A DNA stretch of 39,060 nt from CAYLYM01 sp964387645 (GTDB taxonomy: Bacteria; Calditrichota; Calditrichia; RBG-13-44-9), in contig CAYLYM010000021.1 in the NCBI GenBank assembly GCA_964387645.1, positions 1 through 39,060 of the forward strand, written 5' to 3'. The notes under the pieces are model-generated. The model worked only from the letters and a program-made list of their open reading frames with translations, was not told where the DNA came from and searched no databases. This document shows positions 1 through 7,596 of this stretch, in pieces. Numbering within the stretch: the first letter of the stretch is position 1; each line of letters starts with the position of its first letter. Made by a program: the position numbers and the translations under genes.

Positions 1-131
1 TATTTATGATCACCTTTTTATGGGGTAGATTTCTATTTTTAGTGAACAAAGCTTATAAAAAAGAAAAAATATCAAAAAGAAAACAAAAAGAAAAAAATGA
101 AACCCAACTTCAGCCGGCAAAAGAGACATAG
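1..131 (+). CDS. possible C-terminus of an upstream membrane protein (partial)
   Basis: An open frame runs in from the left edge and stops with TAG at 129-131. It reads a hydrophobic, aromatic stretch (roughly FMITFLWGRFLFLV) followed by a Lys-rich tail, which looks like the last membrane segment and cytosolic tail of a membrane protein. It would overlap the start of holA by 35 bases. The stretch is short and AT-rich, so it could be chance; the family cannot be named from this much sequence. Confidence 0.3.
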   Translation, partial: FMITFLWGRFLFLVNKAYKKEKISKRKQKEKNETQLQPAKET

Positions 132-1128
132 ATTATATTATCAACAAGCGATTCGCGAAATAGAGCAAAAAAAGTTTTCTCCAATATATCTTGTTTACGG
201 GGAGGAAATTTTATTAGGCGACAATTTAATTCATTGTTTCAAAGAAAATTTTCTTGAAAATATTGAACCTGAACTTAATTTTTTTGTGCGATATGCTACT
301 GAAGGTGGCATAGATCCGATACTCAATCTGGTAGGAGGTATGAGTTTGTTTTCCGATAAAAAACTAATTGTTTTAAAAGAAGCTGAGGCTTTAAAACAAA
401 ATGATATTGATAAACTAATTCAATATCTTAAAAAACCTGCTTCTGAAATTTGTTTAATTCTTCATACAACCTTAACCTCTCTTTACCAATCTCGTTTAAA
501 AAAAATCGAAGAATACGTTACTTTGATAAATTTATTACCCCTCAGTTCAAATGATATACAAAGTTTTATAAAATCCGAATTTCGAAAACGTGGTAAAAAA
601 GTCACCTCAGAAGCCATAGATTTGATTATTTTCCTTGTAGGTATTCAACTAACGGATCTTATGGGTCAGATAGAGATCATTGCTCAATATTACGAAGACG
701 AAGACGAAATTAATTCAAAACATATCGAACAGATTGTTGGAATTTACGTAAATCAGAGTGTTTATGAATTGGCAATGTGGATAGGAAGAAAAAATTTAAA
801 TAAATCACGATTCATTCTACACAATTTGTTAGAAGGAGGAACATCACCTCAACATATTATTTATCAATTAATACGGCATTTTGCATTGTTGTGGAGAATT
901 AAGGGATATCTGAGGTATGGAATACAAAACAAAGAATTAATTGCACGAGAATTAAGGATATTTCCAAAATACATATCAGAATATGTGGAACAAAGTAAAA
1001 AATGGAGCTCACAAAGTATTAAAGAAGTTTTTACAATTCTCCAGGAGGCTGATCGACGACTCAAAGAGTCTGGAACGCTTCCCGAAATAAGTCTTGACAT
1101 TTTAAACCATCGAATCATAAATTGTTAA
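97..1128 (+). CDS. holA: DNA polymerase III subunit delta
   Basis: 343 aa, the usual length for the delta subunit, which opens the sliding clamp as part of the clamp-loader complex in the cytoplasm. The family hallmark PIYLVYGEE is at residues 29-37, close to the N-terminus as expected, followed by the Rossmann-like AAA+ fold with LIVLKEAEALK and LILHTT strands; the C-terminal third (from about residue 210, INSKHIEQIVGIYVNQSVYEL) matches the delta collar region. Delta subunits normally lack a working Walker A motif and none is seen. There is no clear Shine-Dalgarno sequence, and the first 20 or so residues are Lys/Arg/Gln-rich and longer than typical, so the true start could lie slightly downstream, although no better start codon is visible. 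The gene stands immediately upstream of the ECF sigma gene with a 53-base gap. Confidence 0.88.
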   Translation: MKPNFSRQKRHRLYYQQAIREIEQKKFSPIYLVYGEEILLGDNLIHCFKENFLENIEPELNFFVRYATEGGIDPILNLVGGMSLFSDKKLIVLKEAEALKQNDIDKLIQYLKKPASEICLILHTTLTSLYQSRLKKIEEYVTLINLLPLSSNDIQSFIKSEFRKRGKKVTSEAIDLIIFLVGIQLTDLMGQIEIIAQYYEDEDEINSKHIEQIVGIYVNQSVYELAMWIGRKNLNKSRFILHNLLEGGTSPQHIIYQLIRHFALLWRIKGYLRYGIQNKELIARELRIFPKYISEYVEQSKKWSSQSIKEVFTILQEADRRLKESGTLPEISLDILNHRIINC

Positions 1129-1137
1129 AAAAATTTT

Positions 1138-1165
1138 GGAACTTTAGAAATTCACAAAGGTAAAA
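1138..1165 (+). promoter_or_regulatory. candidate ECF-type promoter (GGAACTT-N16-TAAAA)
   Basis: GGAACTT at 1138-1144 matches the -35 element of RpoE-type promoters, and TAAAA at 1161-1165 lies 16 bases further on, the normal spacing. It is 16 bases upstream of the ECF sigma gene start, so it would give a very short leader. ECF sigma genes often drive their own promoter. The same element with the same spacing occurs at 26722-26749. Prediction by eye only. Confidence 0.4.
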
Positions 1166-1181
1166 TCACTGGTTTAATTAT

Positions 1182-1796
1182 ATGACGACTAAAGTAAGAA
1201 CTGCTGCAAAGGCGGTAATTTCGGATGAAAGGCTTATTGCTAAGTTTCAACAAGGTGATGTACAAGCATTCGATATGTTGGTACGTCGTTATAAAGATCA
1301 ATTATTAAATTTTGTTTATCGGTTTGTTGGAAATCGATCAGATGCTGAAGATATTGTTCAAGAAACTTTTTTACGTGTTTATAAAAATAAACATTATTAC
1401 AAGGAAGTCGCTAAATTTTCAACATGGGTTTATACTATTGCTGGAAACCTTGCAAAAACAGAATTGAGAAGAAGGAAACGCCATAAGATATTTTCTGTGA
1501 GCAACTTTGTGAATGAAGAACGAGACTATGATATTCCAGATACAGAGATAAGTCCAGATAGAAAAGTCGATGGAACACTTAAAGAAGATTTTATCCAAAA
1601 AGCAATCGAAAAACTACCTCCAAAATTTAAAGAAGTAATTATTCTTAGAGATATTCAAGGTTTTGCTTATGAAGAGATAAGTCAGATTTTAAATATTCCA
1701 TTGGGAACTGTAAAATCGCGTGTTAATAGAGGAAGATTAAAATTACAAGAGGATCTGAAATTTTTATTTGAAAACGAAAAGAAAAGTACGATTTAA
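1182..1796 (+). CDS. RNA polymerase sigma factor, ECF (RpoE-like) family
   Basis: 204 aa. Region sigma-2 spans about residues 28-98 (FDMLVRRYKDQLLNFVYRFVG, the DAEDIVQETFLRVY core-binding segment and FSTWVYTIAGNLAKTELRRR for the -10 element); sigma-4 spans about 138-192 (AIEKLPPKFKEVIILRDIQG, then the helix-turn-helix YEEISQILNIPLGTVKSRVNRGR). Regions 1 and 3 are absent, as in ECF factors. An anti-sigma gene follows after 17 bases, so the two form an operon. No Shine-Dalgarno is visible. A GGAACTT-N16-TAAAA element just upstream suggests self-activation, typical of envelope-stress sigma factors. The family is certain; the signal it answers is not known. Confidence 0.93.
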   Translation: MTTKVRTAAKAVISDERLIAKFQQGDVQAFDMLVRRYKDQLLNFVYRFVGNRSDAEDIVQETFLRVYKNKHYYKEVAKFSTWVYTIAGNLAKTELRRRKRHKIFSVSNFVNEERDYDIPDTEISPDRKVDGTLKEDFIQKAIEKLPPKFKEVIILRDIQGFAYEEISQILNIPLGTVKSRVNRGRLKLQEDLKFLFENEKKSTI

Positions 1797-1813
1797 AAAT
1801 ATGAGGGCTGCCT

Positions 1814-2344
1814 ATGTCGGATTGTGACAAATTCAAAATGCAAATTTCCAGTTATTTAGATGGTGAACTTCCCCTTGCCCAGCGAAAAGAGCTTGATGTT
1901 CATTTATCGGTTTGTTCAAGTTGCTCAGAAGTTTTGAGGCAAATGAAAATTATCCAACAAAGCTTAAAACAATTGCCTCAAATTAAAACCTCACCAGATT
2001 TTGAAAGAAAACTTCATGAGCAAATTTTTCAAAGTTCTCCAAAGTTTTCGTTTATTCCTCAACAGTTTCAGAATTGGAAGCTTCCGGTGATGGGTTCCGC
2101 CTTAGTATTTGTGACGATTGCTCTTTTTGTGTTTTTAAATGGACCTTCTCAGAATGAGACTCAAACAACTCCCAATTTTACTCCAGCAGCAACACAGATT
2201 TCAAATGAATTACCGATGAAACCACCAATAAATATTTCTAACCCAGTGCAAAATATTACTTCAGAGAGATTTGATGATTCGTTGATGGCGGATTCTACAA
2301 ACTCTTTCACTAATCCCGAAGGTTTACAATTGATTAATAAATAA
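1814..2344 (+). CDS. membrane anti-sigma factor with zf-HC2 zinc domain
   Basis: 176 aa. The N-terminal zinc anti-sigma motif is visible as H30-x3-C34-x2-C37 after an N-terminal Cys (C4) and the typical ISSYLDGEL helix. One membrane segment lies at about residues 91-109 (LPVMGSALVFVTIALFVFL), followed by a Ser/Thr/Pro/Asn-rich periplasmic tail. This is the layout of RsrA/ChrR/RskA-type anti-sigma factors that hold an ECF sigma factor at the membrane; the partner is clearly the sigma factor just upstream. GAGGG at 1803-1807 is a well-placed ribosome-binding site. The periplasmic part has no recognisable sensor domain, so the trigger cannot be predicted. Confidence 0.88.
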   Translation: MSDCDKFKMQISSYLDGELPLAQRKELDVHLSVCSSCSEVLRQMKIIQQSLKQLPQIKTSPDFERKLHEQIFQSSPKFSFIPQQFQNWKLPVMGSALVFVTIALFVFLNGPSQNETQTTPNFTPAATQISNELPMKPPINISNPVQNITSERFDDSLMADSTNSFTNPEGLQLINK

Positions 2345-2354
2345 GTTTATGTAA

Positions 2355-2379
2355 CGTAAGTTTTGCCTCAAAACTTGTG
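2355..2379 (+). terminator. hairpin after the sigma/anti-sigma operon, possible terminator
   Basis: AAGTTTTG (2358-2365) and CAAAACTT (2369-2376) form a perfect 8-bp stem with a CCT loop, extendable by two wobble pairs and one C-G pair. It begins 10 bases after the anti-sigma stop. No uninterrupted U-run follows directly (GGCAATATTTTATTT), so it may be a weak terminator or an mRNA-end stabiliser. Confidence 0.4.
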
Positions 2380-3018
2380 GCAATATTTTATTTAACCGTT
2401 AAAAAAATAAACGGAAGGATAAAAGGGGTTTTTTGTTTAAAAAACATTATTTCTTGATTACTCAAGATTAAAAAAATTATTTTAATTCTAAAAATTAATT
2501 ACAATCCATAAAAGAGTCATTTTGAAATCCAATATAGATATCAATTGAAATACTTTACAATACGGGCAAGTAATGATTTTTAATCATTCAATTAAGAAAC
2601 ATTCGGAGTAATAAAAGTTCACTCTCTTTACATTTTTAAATAGTTCTAAAAATTTTTTATCGTAGATTATTCGCTATGAGGAATATAGAAATAAAAAAAT
2701 AATGTAAATTCATTAACACGTTATTCTAAGTTAATAAATAAGATAAAGATCATTTAACGCTAAAAATTTGTACCATTATTTTTTTAAGATCAAAACAAAC
2801 AACTTTATATCCTCTGTTGCATTTCTGCGCATTATACCGAGAGTGAATCAAATTTGGTATTTATAAATAGATAGAATATATCTTTTTCCCAAATGCGTTA
2901 ATAAACGCTATATCTCTAATTTAGACTCGAAAAATCTGAATCTTTATTTATTTCTGGATTTGATAGATGTGTTTTTCTAAATTTTAATAAAAATAATAAA
3001 ATTTTAATATTTGAAAAC
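2380..3018. other. AT-rich intergenic stretch, no gene seen
   Basis: About 640 bases of very AT-rich DNA between the anti-sigma gene and the GAF protein. No open frame with protein-like composition was found on either strand. A short perfect inverted repeat, AATGATT-TTT-AATCATT, lies at 2572-2588, and GCGTT-AATA-AACGC near 2896-2909; both could be chance in such sequence. The promoter of the downstream GAF gene should be here but none is convincing. Confidence 0.6.
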
Positions 3019-4755
3019 ATGTTCTCTATTTTAAATTTTTCAGTGCCTCAGAAGTACAGATCAATTTTAGTTTTATCTGGAAGCCTTGTTTTATTTATTT
3101 TAGGCTTACTACCTAATACTATGGTGTTCGTTATAATTAAAATACTGTACTTTACTGCTTTCATAGGCTTACTCTATATGCAATTTCAAAATTCTGATTT
3201 ATACCAAGAAGAAAAAGGTACAGAGGAAGAATTACCACAAATACCGGAAAAAAGTCACGAATGGCTGAAAATTGAATACGACCAGGATATTGAAAAACTG
3301 TTCGAAAATTTTTTGGACAATGTCCTAAATCTTATTAAAACTGTTTTGGTTGCAGATAGTATAATATTGCTGTTTGCCAACTATTCGAAAAAAATATTCA
3401 CAATTAGACGGAAAGTAACCGATCGACCAGATGATATTATACAACAGAATTCCTTTGATATTATGAAAGGATTACCCAGCCTGGTATTACGTAACAGGAC
3501 AGCTTTGATTGAAAATAGTCTACCGACCGAGGGAAGAGAAATTATTCCTTACTATAAAGAAAATGAAAATCCACCAAAGTCCTTTGCTGGAGTCCCAGTA
3601 GCATTTAAAGACTATATTATTGGTGTTCTGGCAGTTGATTCGACTGTTGAAGAAGCGTATAGCAACGAAGACCTGGAAATTCTAAAAAATTTTAGCCAGC
3701 TTATTACCTACCAATTATTTAATAGCAATAAACTTTATGAATACGAAACAGAAAATTGGGTAGCAAATGTTTTGTTCGATGTGAGCAAAGGAATGAATGG
3801 TATTCAACATGTTGATGAACTCTGGGATTATTTCACAAAAAAGATACCAGAAATTATTGAGTGCAATCGTTTATCTATTTCGATTAAAATAAATGAGAAA
3901 GAAGGACAAATTGTTAGAATAGAAGGCGGTATAGGAAATTTAATACCTGGGAAAATTTTTCCTCTTAATGAGGGCATTGTTGGTTGGGTAATACGAAAAA
4001 ATCAATCGTTAAAAGTTGAGGATTTCTCTACAAAGGAAAATTATGTTCCCCGTTTCTGTTCAGAAGAAACGCCTGCAATAGACTACTTTTCCCTTCTTGC
4101 CGTACCTATATCGAGGGGAAATGAACTCATCGGAGCAATATGTTTGGAAAGCTATAGCCCACATCATTTTAAGGATCATCATCGACAGATATTATCCACC
4201 ATATCGAATCAGGCAGCTACAGTTTATAGTAATGCTAAAACCTTTGAACAATTTAATCAATTGATATTTAAAGATATCTCGACTCAAATTGAAAATATTA
4301 ATGCATTCAAATTCATTTATCCGAAAGAATTTAAAAAATCTATCAAATTTGGATGGAGTTATAGTTTAATTTTTATTCGTACAAACTTTGAATTGCGAGA
4401 ACAAAGTCAACAATATTTTTCAACAACCATTAATGAATTTTTATCTTTAGTATTGCCTCATATATCCGATTCTGATTATATTTTTAGGCTTTTTGAAGAT
4501 ACTTTTGTAATTTTGAAAGTAGTTTCGGATTTAACACAAATTCGGAGTTTTGTTAATTTATTGATAAAGACAATATCAGAGAAAAAAGTATGGTCAGGAG
4601 GGCAATCGTTTGATTTTTCGCTGAATATTGGAGTTATTCCAGCTAATTATTTAAATAGTGAAGTTGAAACGATGCTTGAAATGGGGAAAAATATTCTTAA
4701 CCAAGCTGCACAAAACGGACCAAATTCTATTGTTTTCTACAAAGGCGAGGGGTAG
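3019..4755 (+). CDS. membrane protein with two GAF domains and a degenerate GGDEF domain
   Basis: 578 aa. Two membrane spans lie at about residues 15-32 and 34-54, followed by a charged linker. GAF domain 1 covers about 95-235 (ending FAGVPVAFKDYIIGVLAVDS and a long helix) and GAF domain 2 about 265-405 (LNEGIVGWVIRKNQSLKVEDF, FSLLAVPISRGNELIGAICLES). The C-terminal part, about 445-575, has the GGDEF-fold pattern: a first strand SLIFIRTNFEL, the hairpin region IFRLFEDTFVILKV where active enzymes have RYGGDEF, and the closing FSLNIGVIPAN plus an AA-NGPNSIVFY segment where active enzymes have AK-GRN. The catalytic GGDEF residues are absent, so it should not make cyclic di-GMP; it may bind a nucleotide or act as an interaction module. 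The GAF ligands are unknown. No Shine-Dalgarno is seen and no close operon partner exists. Confidence 0.75.
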   Translation: MFSILNFSVPQKYRSILVLSGSLVLFILGLLPNTMVFVIIKILYFTAFIGLLYMQFQNSDLYQEEKGTEEELPQIPEKSHEWLKIEYDQDIEKLFENFLDNVLNLIKTVLVADSIILLFANYSKKIFTIRRKVTDRPDDIIQQNSFDIMKGLPSLVLRNRTALIENSLPTEGREIIPYYKENENPPKSFAGVPVAFKDYIIGVLAVDSTVEEAYSNEDLEILKNFSQLITYQLFNSNKLYEYETENWVANVLFDVSKGMNGIQHVDELWDYFTKKIPEIIECNRLSISIKINEKEGQIVRIEGGIGNLIPGKIFPLNEGIVGWVIRKNQSLKVEDFSTKENYVPRFCSEETPAIDYFSLLAVPISRGNELIGAICLESYSPHHFKDHHRQILSTISNQAATVYSNAKTFEQFNQLIFKDISTQIENINAFKFIYPKEFKKSIKFGWSYSLIFIRTNFELREQSQQYFSTTINEFLSLVLPHISDSDYIFRLFEDTFVILKVVSDLTQIRSFVNLLIKTISEKKVWSGGQSFDFSLNIGVIPANYLNSEVETMLEMGKNILNQAAQNGPNSIVFYKGEG

Positions 4756-4861
4756 AAATCTAATGCGTGAAACAAATTATCTGAAATAAAATACATTTTA
4801 AAGGGAATGATGTAGATAATAAAATAGATTATTCAAATAATATAGAGAAGGGGATTTTCGT

Positions 4862-5053
4862 ATGGCTAAAAAACAGGATTTTGCCACAAAATTAGCAAAA
4901 GGAAAGAAACGGGGTGAAACCTGTCCAGTTTGTGGTAATATTTTCACGCTGTTGAAAAAAGTGGAATCTTACAAAACTGAAATGGGTACATGGCGATACA
5001 GAACAACAAATTTAAAAGTTTGCCAATGTAACGAAAAAGAGGTTTATACTTAG
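4862..5053 (+). CDS. small zinc-ribbon-like protein, 63 aa
   Basis: A strong ribosome-binding site (AGAAGGGG, 4845-4853) precedes the ATG and a strong terminator follows, so this short gene is real. Four Cys in two pairs, CPVC near residues 21-24 and CQC near 54-56, are spaced like a rubredoxin-type or treble-clef zinc knuckle; the rest is Lys-rich with a patch YKTEMGTWRYRTTNLKVC that would form the second half of the ribbon. It could bind RNA or ribosomes, as many small basic zinc ribbons do, but this is inference. It is transcribed alone. Confidence 0.75.
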   Translation: MAKKQDFATKLAKGKKRGETCPVCGNIFTLLKKVESYKTEMGTWRYRTTNLKVCQCNEKEVYT

Positions 5054-5070
5054 GACTTTTTATGCATTAA

Positions 5071-5106
5071 AAAAATCCGGATTCAGCTCGAATCCGGATT
5101 TTTTTA
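5071..5106 (+). terminator. strong Rho-independent terminator, probably bidirectional
   Basis: A 14-bp stem with AATCCGGATTC / GAATCCGGATT as its core and a 5-base AGCTC loop (5085-5089), followed by a run of T to 5107. A run of A directly before the stem gives the same structure with a U-tail on the minus strand, so it can end both the zinc-ribbon transcript and the convergent phosphodiesterase transcript. Confidence 0.92.
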
Positions 5107-5227
5107 TTTTTTTTAATATGATTAATTTCTGAAAATTATTTATGGAAGATTTTAATTTATTTTTTTACCTTTCAATTTACTTATCCTAAACAACTACTTC
5201 TAAAATATTTTATGATACATCAATTAG

Positions 5228-5725
5228 TTAAGTTTGATGAAAATAGTTCTTAAGTTTTATCAATTCTTGTTTCAGAATTTTACCTTTTTCTAATTTTATG
5301 ATCATGGTAGAAGCATTCAGTCCATTTTGTGGGAAGGAAGCGCTTCCAGGATTTACAAAGTATGTATTGCCTATTTTTTGGTAGAAAGGGTGATGTGTAT
5401 GCCCGAATACAACCATATCAGGAATAGGATGAAAATCTCCACGTTTAATTTGCCATGCAAAATTTCTAATATTTCCAATATTGTGCATCATTAAAATTTG
5501 AACCTCTTCCAATTTAAATGATATTTTTAAAGGAAGACGAGACGCCACAGAATAATTATCGATATTGCCATAAACAGCGTATACTGGCGCAAGTTCTTTT
5601 AATCTTTTTAATATATTAAAATTACCAATATCGCCTGCATGTAATATGAGATCTACTTTCTTAAAAACATTAAAAACATCTTCTGGTAATTTCCCATGTG
5701 TGTCAGATATTAACCCGATTTTCAT
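5228..5725 (-). CDS. YfcE/MJ0936-type metallophosphoesterase
   Basis: 165 aa, the usual length for this family of small cytosolic phosphodiesterases that use two divalent metals. The calcineurin-like metal ligands are all visible: D8 and H10 (SDTHG), D32 (HAGDIG), N54 (GNID), H81 (MMHN), and H109 with H111 (GHTHHP), plus NPGSASFPQNG near the end, typical of the family. Members act on model phosphodiesters or cyclic nucleotides; the natural substrate here is unknown. It is convergent with the zinc-ribbon gene and divergent from the OB-HD nuclease gene. Confidence 0.9.
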   Translation of the reverse strand: MKIGLISDTHGKLPEDVFNVFKKVDLILHAGDIGNFNILKRLKELAPVYAVYGNIDNYSVASRLPLKISFKLEEVQILMMHNIGNIRNFAWQIKRGDFHPIPDMVVFGHTHHPFYQKIGNTYFVNPGSASFPQNGLNASTMIIKLEKGKILKQELIKLKNYFHQT

Positions 5726-5775
5726 TCTTTAATGGTCCCATCTTCATATTTTATAAATTAACTATTGATACTTTT

Positions 5776-5794
5776 TCAAACAATTGTTGTTTGA
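5776..5794. repeat. perfect 8-bp inverted repeat in a divergent intergenic region
   Basis: TCAAACAA (5776-5783), spacer TTG, TTGTTTGA (5787-5794). It lies 50 bases upstream of the phosphodiesterase start and 175 bases upstream of the OB-HD nuclease gene, a position suited to an operator for a dimeric regulator. No matching second copy was noticed. Confidence 0.4.
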
Positions 5795-5816
5795 TATATG
5801 TTTTAAATTTGATATA

Positions 5817-5854
5817 AAATATAATCTAAAAATTTTGATTTTTAGATTATATTT
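5817..5854. repeat. perfect 16-bp inverted repeat between divergent genes
   Basis: AAATATAATCTAAAAA (5817-5832), 6-base spacer TTTTGA, and its exact reverse complement (5839-5854). It cannot be a terminator of either neighbour because both genes point away from it, so an operator, a cruciform, or a remnant of a small transposable element are the options. The AT-rich composition lowers its significance but a 16-bp perfect match is still unusual. Confidence 0.5.
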
Positions 5855-5968
5855 ATTAATATGTATTTTAACAAATATACAAATAATTTAATTCAATTTT
5901 TCTAGTAATTAATACAATCGAGACAAAAATGCCAACAATAAGTTGAATTCAAATTGGAGTAAGCAGTT

Positions 5969-6952
5969 ATGTCCAAAATTGGACTAAAACACTTAAACGC
6001 TGGTGATTCATTTATTGGTTTTTGTATCATTCGCAAAAAAGAATTGAGACACAAACAAAATGGTCAGCCATATTTAGATCTTGAACTGGGAGATTTTAGT
6101 GGAAGATTAAAAGCTAAAGTATGGGATAAAGCAAAAGAAACATATGTTAAAGTTCATGTTGGTCAGATCATAAAAGTAAAAGGTTCTATCCAGACATTTC
6201 TTAATAAAAATGAACTTCATATTGAGCGCTGGCGAATTGCTAGAGAAGATGAATATAAGCTTGAAGAATTAATTCCCTCATCAGAAAAAAATGTAACCCA
6301 ATTGAAATCAAGATTACAACATCACATTAACTCTATTGAAAATATTTACTTGAATAAATTGATCACAAAATTATTTCCTGATGAAACTTTCCTTGATAAA
6401 TACCTCATTTCCCCTTCTGGTAAACTTTGGCATCATAATTATTTGTACGGTACCTTAGAGCACCTTGTATGTTTATTGGATTTAGCTGATATATTAATTA
6501 TTCATTATCCGTCTCTTAATAAAGATCTGCTGAAATGTGGAATTTTATTACATGATGTTGGAAAACAAATTGGATACAACCAAGAAGGTTACATTGATTT
6601 TTCTCTTAAAGGCCGGCTGATTGGCCATACTGTATTGGGCTATCAAATGGTTCAAAAAGCGATTCAGTCTATCGATAACTTTCCAGATGATCTCAACATC
6701 CAACTTTCCCATCTTATATTAAGTCATCAAGGAAAAGGTGAAAAAGGTTCACCTGTGGTTCCCATGACTTTTGAAGCGATGGCTCTCAATCTTTTGGACG
6801 AGCTGGATGGACAGATCAATGCTGTACAACGAATAATTAAATATGATAAAATGCCCGATTCTCCGTGGTCACGTTTTAACAATCTACTCGAGCGTTTTAT
6901 ATATATAGGTGATAAAAGTGAAAACCAGGATACTAATAAACAAAATGATTAG
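5969..6952 (+). CDS. YhaM-like 3'-5' exoribonuclease (OB-fold plus HD domain)
   Basis: 327 aa, close to YhaM (about 314 aa). Residues about 12-92 form an OB-fold nucleic-acid-binding domain (DSFIGFCIIRKKEL, YLDLELGDFSGRLKAKVWD, VGQIIKVKGSIQ, LHIERWRIA). Residues about 156-285 form an HD phosphohydrolase domain with metal ligands H165, the H195-D196 pair (LLHDVGK), H220 (GRLIGHT), H253 (LSHQGKGE) and D280 or D277. In Firmicutes YhaM shortens RNA from the 3' end; the same cytosolic role is likely here. The start is chosen as the first ATG; the upstream context, AGTAAGCAGTT, gives only a weak ribosome-binding site. It stands alone. Confidence 0.85.
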   Translation: MSKIGLKHLNAGDSFIGFCIIRKKELRHKQNGQPYLDLELGDFSGRLKAKVWDKAKETYVKVHVGQIIKVKGSIQTFLNKNELHIERWRIAREDEYKLEELIPSSEKNVTQLKSRLQHHINSIENIYLNKLITKLFPDETFLDKYLISPSGKLWHHNYLYGTLEHLVCLLDLADILIIHYPSLNKDLLKCGILLHDVGKQIGYNQEGYIDFSLKGRLIGHTVLGYQMVQKAIQSIDNFPDDLNIQLSHLILSHQGKGEKGSPVVPMTFEAMALNLLDELDGQINAVQRIIKYDKMPDSPWSRFNNLLERFIYIGDKSENQDTNKQND

Positions 6953-7002
6953 ATGAATTTGCAAAAGAAACACAAAAATATTTTGTGAATATAACCATTC
7001 CA

Positions 7003-7374
7003 TCAGTTTACATACAGGCTCCTAAATGTTATCCATCGTTCGACAATGTGACGAAAATTTTTAATTTTAAATGGTTCTACCAGATAATCTACATATGGTA
7101 ATTGCCTGGCCTTCTCCAATAACTCTCTTGAATTAAAATTCGATATAAGAATTACAGGTATGTTGGCATATTTAGAATTTTCTTTCATCTTATCCAACAA
7201 TTCGACATGCGATCGATGACTGACATTTAATATGATCAGAGAAGGTTTAACTTCTTGAATTTGTTTCAATGAAGAACCGTTGTAATTTACATAGACTTTA
7301 TAGCGGTAGGTGACCAAAAGATCCTCAATTAACTTTGCTCGATCCTTGCTTGTTTCGTAAACTAATACTCGCAT
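7003..7374 (-). CDS. stand-alone pseudo-receiver (response-regulator fold without phospho-acceptor)
   Basis: 123 aa, one receiver domain and nothing else. The fold is clear (VLVYETSKDRAKLIEDLL, PSLIILNVSHRS, IPVILISNF, VDYLVEPF), but the key residues are gone: the acidic pair is reduced to E7, the phospho-acceptor Asp is N50, and the conserved Lys before PF is E100. S78 keeps the Thr/Ser position. It should therefore not be phosphorylated and more likely works as a protein-interaction module. It lies downstream of the sigma-54 activator on the same strand but 222 bases away, with its own candidate -24/-12 element. Confidence 0.82.
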   Translation of the reverse strand: MRVLVYETSKDRAKLIEDLLVTYRYKVYVNYNGSSLKQIQEVKPSLIILNVSHRSHVELLDKMKENSKYANIPVILISNFNSRELLEKARQLPYVDYLVEPFKIKNFRHIVERWITFRSLYVN

Positions 7375-7430
7375 AGATATAATCCTTCTTTAGTTTTATA
7401 TTGCTACTTGCAACTATTTCTTTATATGTA

Positions 7431-7447
7431 CTCAACAAACATGCCAA
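7431..7447 (-). promoter_or_regulatory. candidate sigma-54 (-24/-12) promoter
   Basis: Read on the minus strand, TTGGCATGTTTGTTGAG: the -24 half TTGGCAT is a good match to TTGGCAC, followed at the right spacing by TTGAG in place of the -12 TTGCA (one mismatch in the invariant GC). It lies about 57 bases upstream of the pseudo-receiver start. A palindrome about 110 bases further upstream (7547-7565) sits where an activator site is expected. Confidence 0.35.
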
Positions 7448-7546
7448 AAAAATAATCATATAACTCATTGAATTTTTTAAATATGTATAGATATTTTTGT
7501 TAATTTTATTAATATTAATGATTTATGTTATTTTTTAAAAAGTGGG

Positions 7547-7565
7547 ATTGTATTTTTTACAATCT
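7547..7565. promoter_or_regulatory. palindrome GATTGTA-N5-TACAATC, candidate activator site (copy 1)
   Basis: Perfect 7-bp arms around TTTTT. It lies between the end of the sigma-54 activator gene and the pseudo-receiver gene. An 18-of-19 match exists at 11841-11859 upstream of mazG, and a weaker copy at 11773-11791. Two near-identical palindromes flanking one sensor-regulator unit suggest binding sites for one of the encoded activators. It could alternatively fold in RNA, but there is no good U-tail for a terminator. Confidence 0.5.
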
Positions 7566-7596
7566 AATGGAAAGGCAATTGCAAAAAATGCAAAAA

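Noticed and set aside
864..1118. Open frame on the minus strand inside holA
   Set aside because: It is a shadow of holA, which has clear family motifs in the plus frame; the antisense product looks like no protein family.
5876..5917. Possible further copy of the GATTGTA-N5-TACAATC palindrome ending in TACAATC at about 5911-5917
   Set aside because: Only the right arm matches; the left arm agrees at about four of seven positions, which is expected by chance here.
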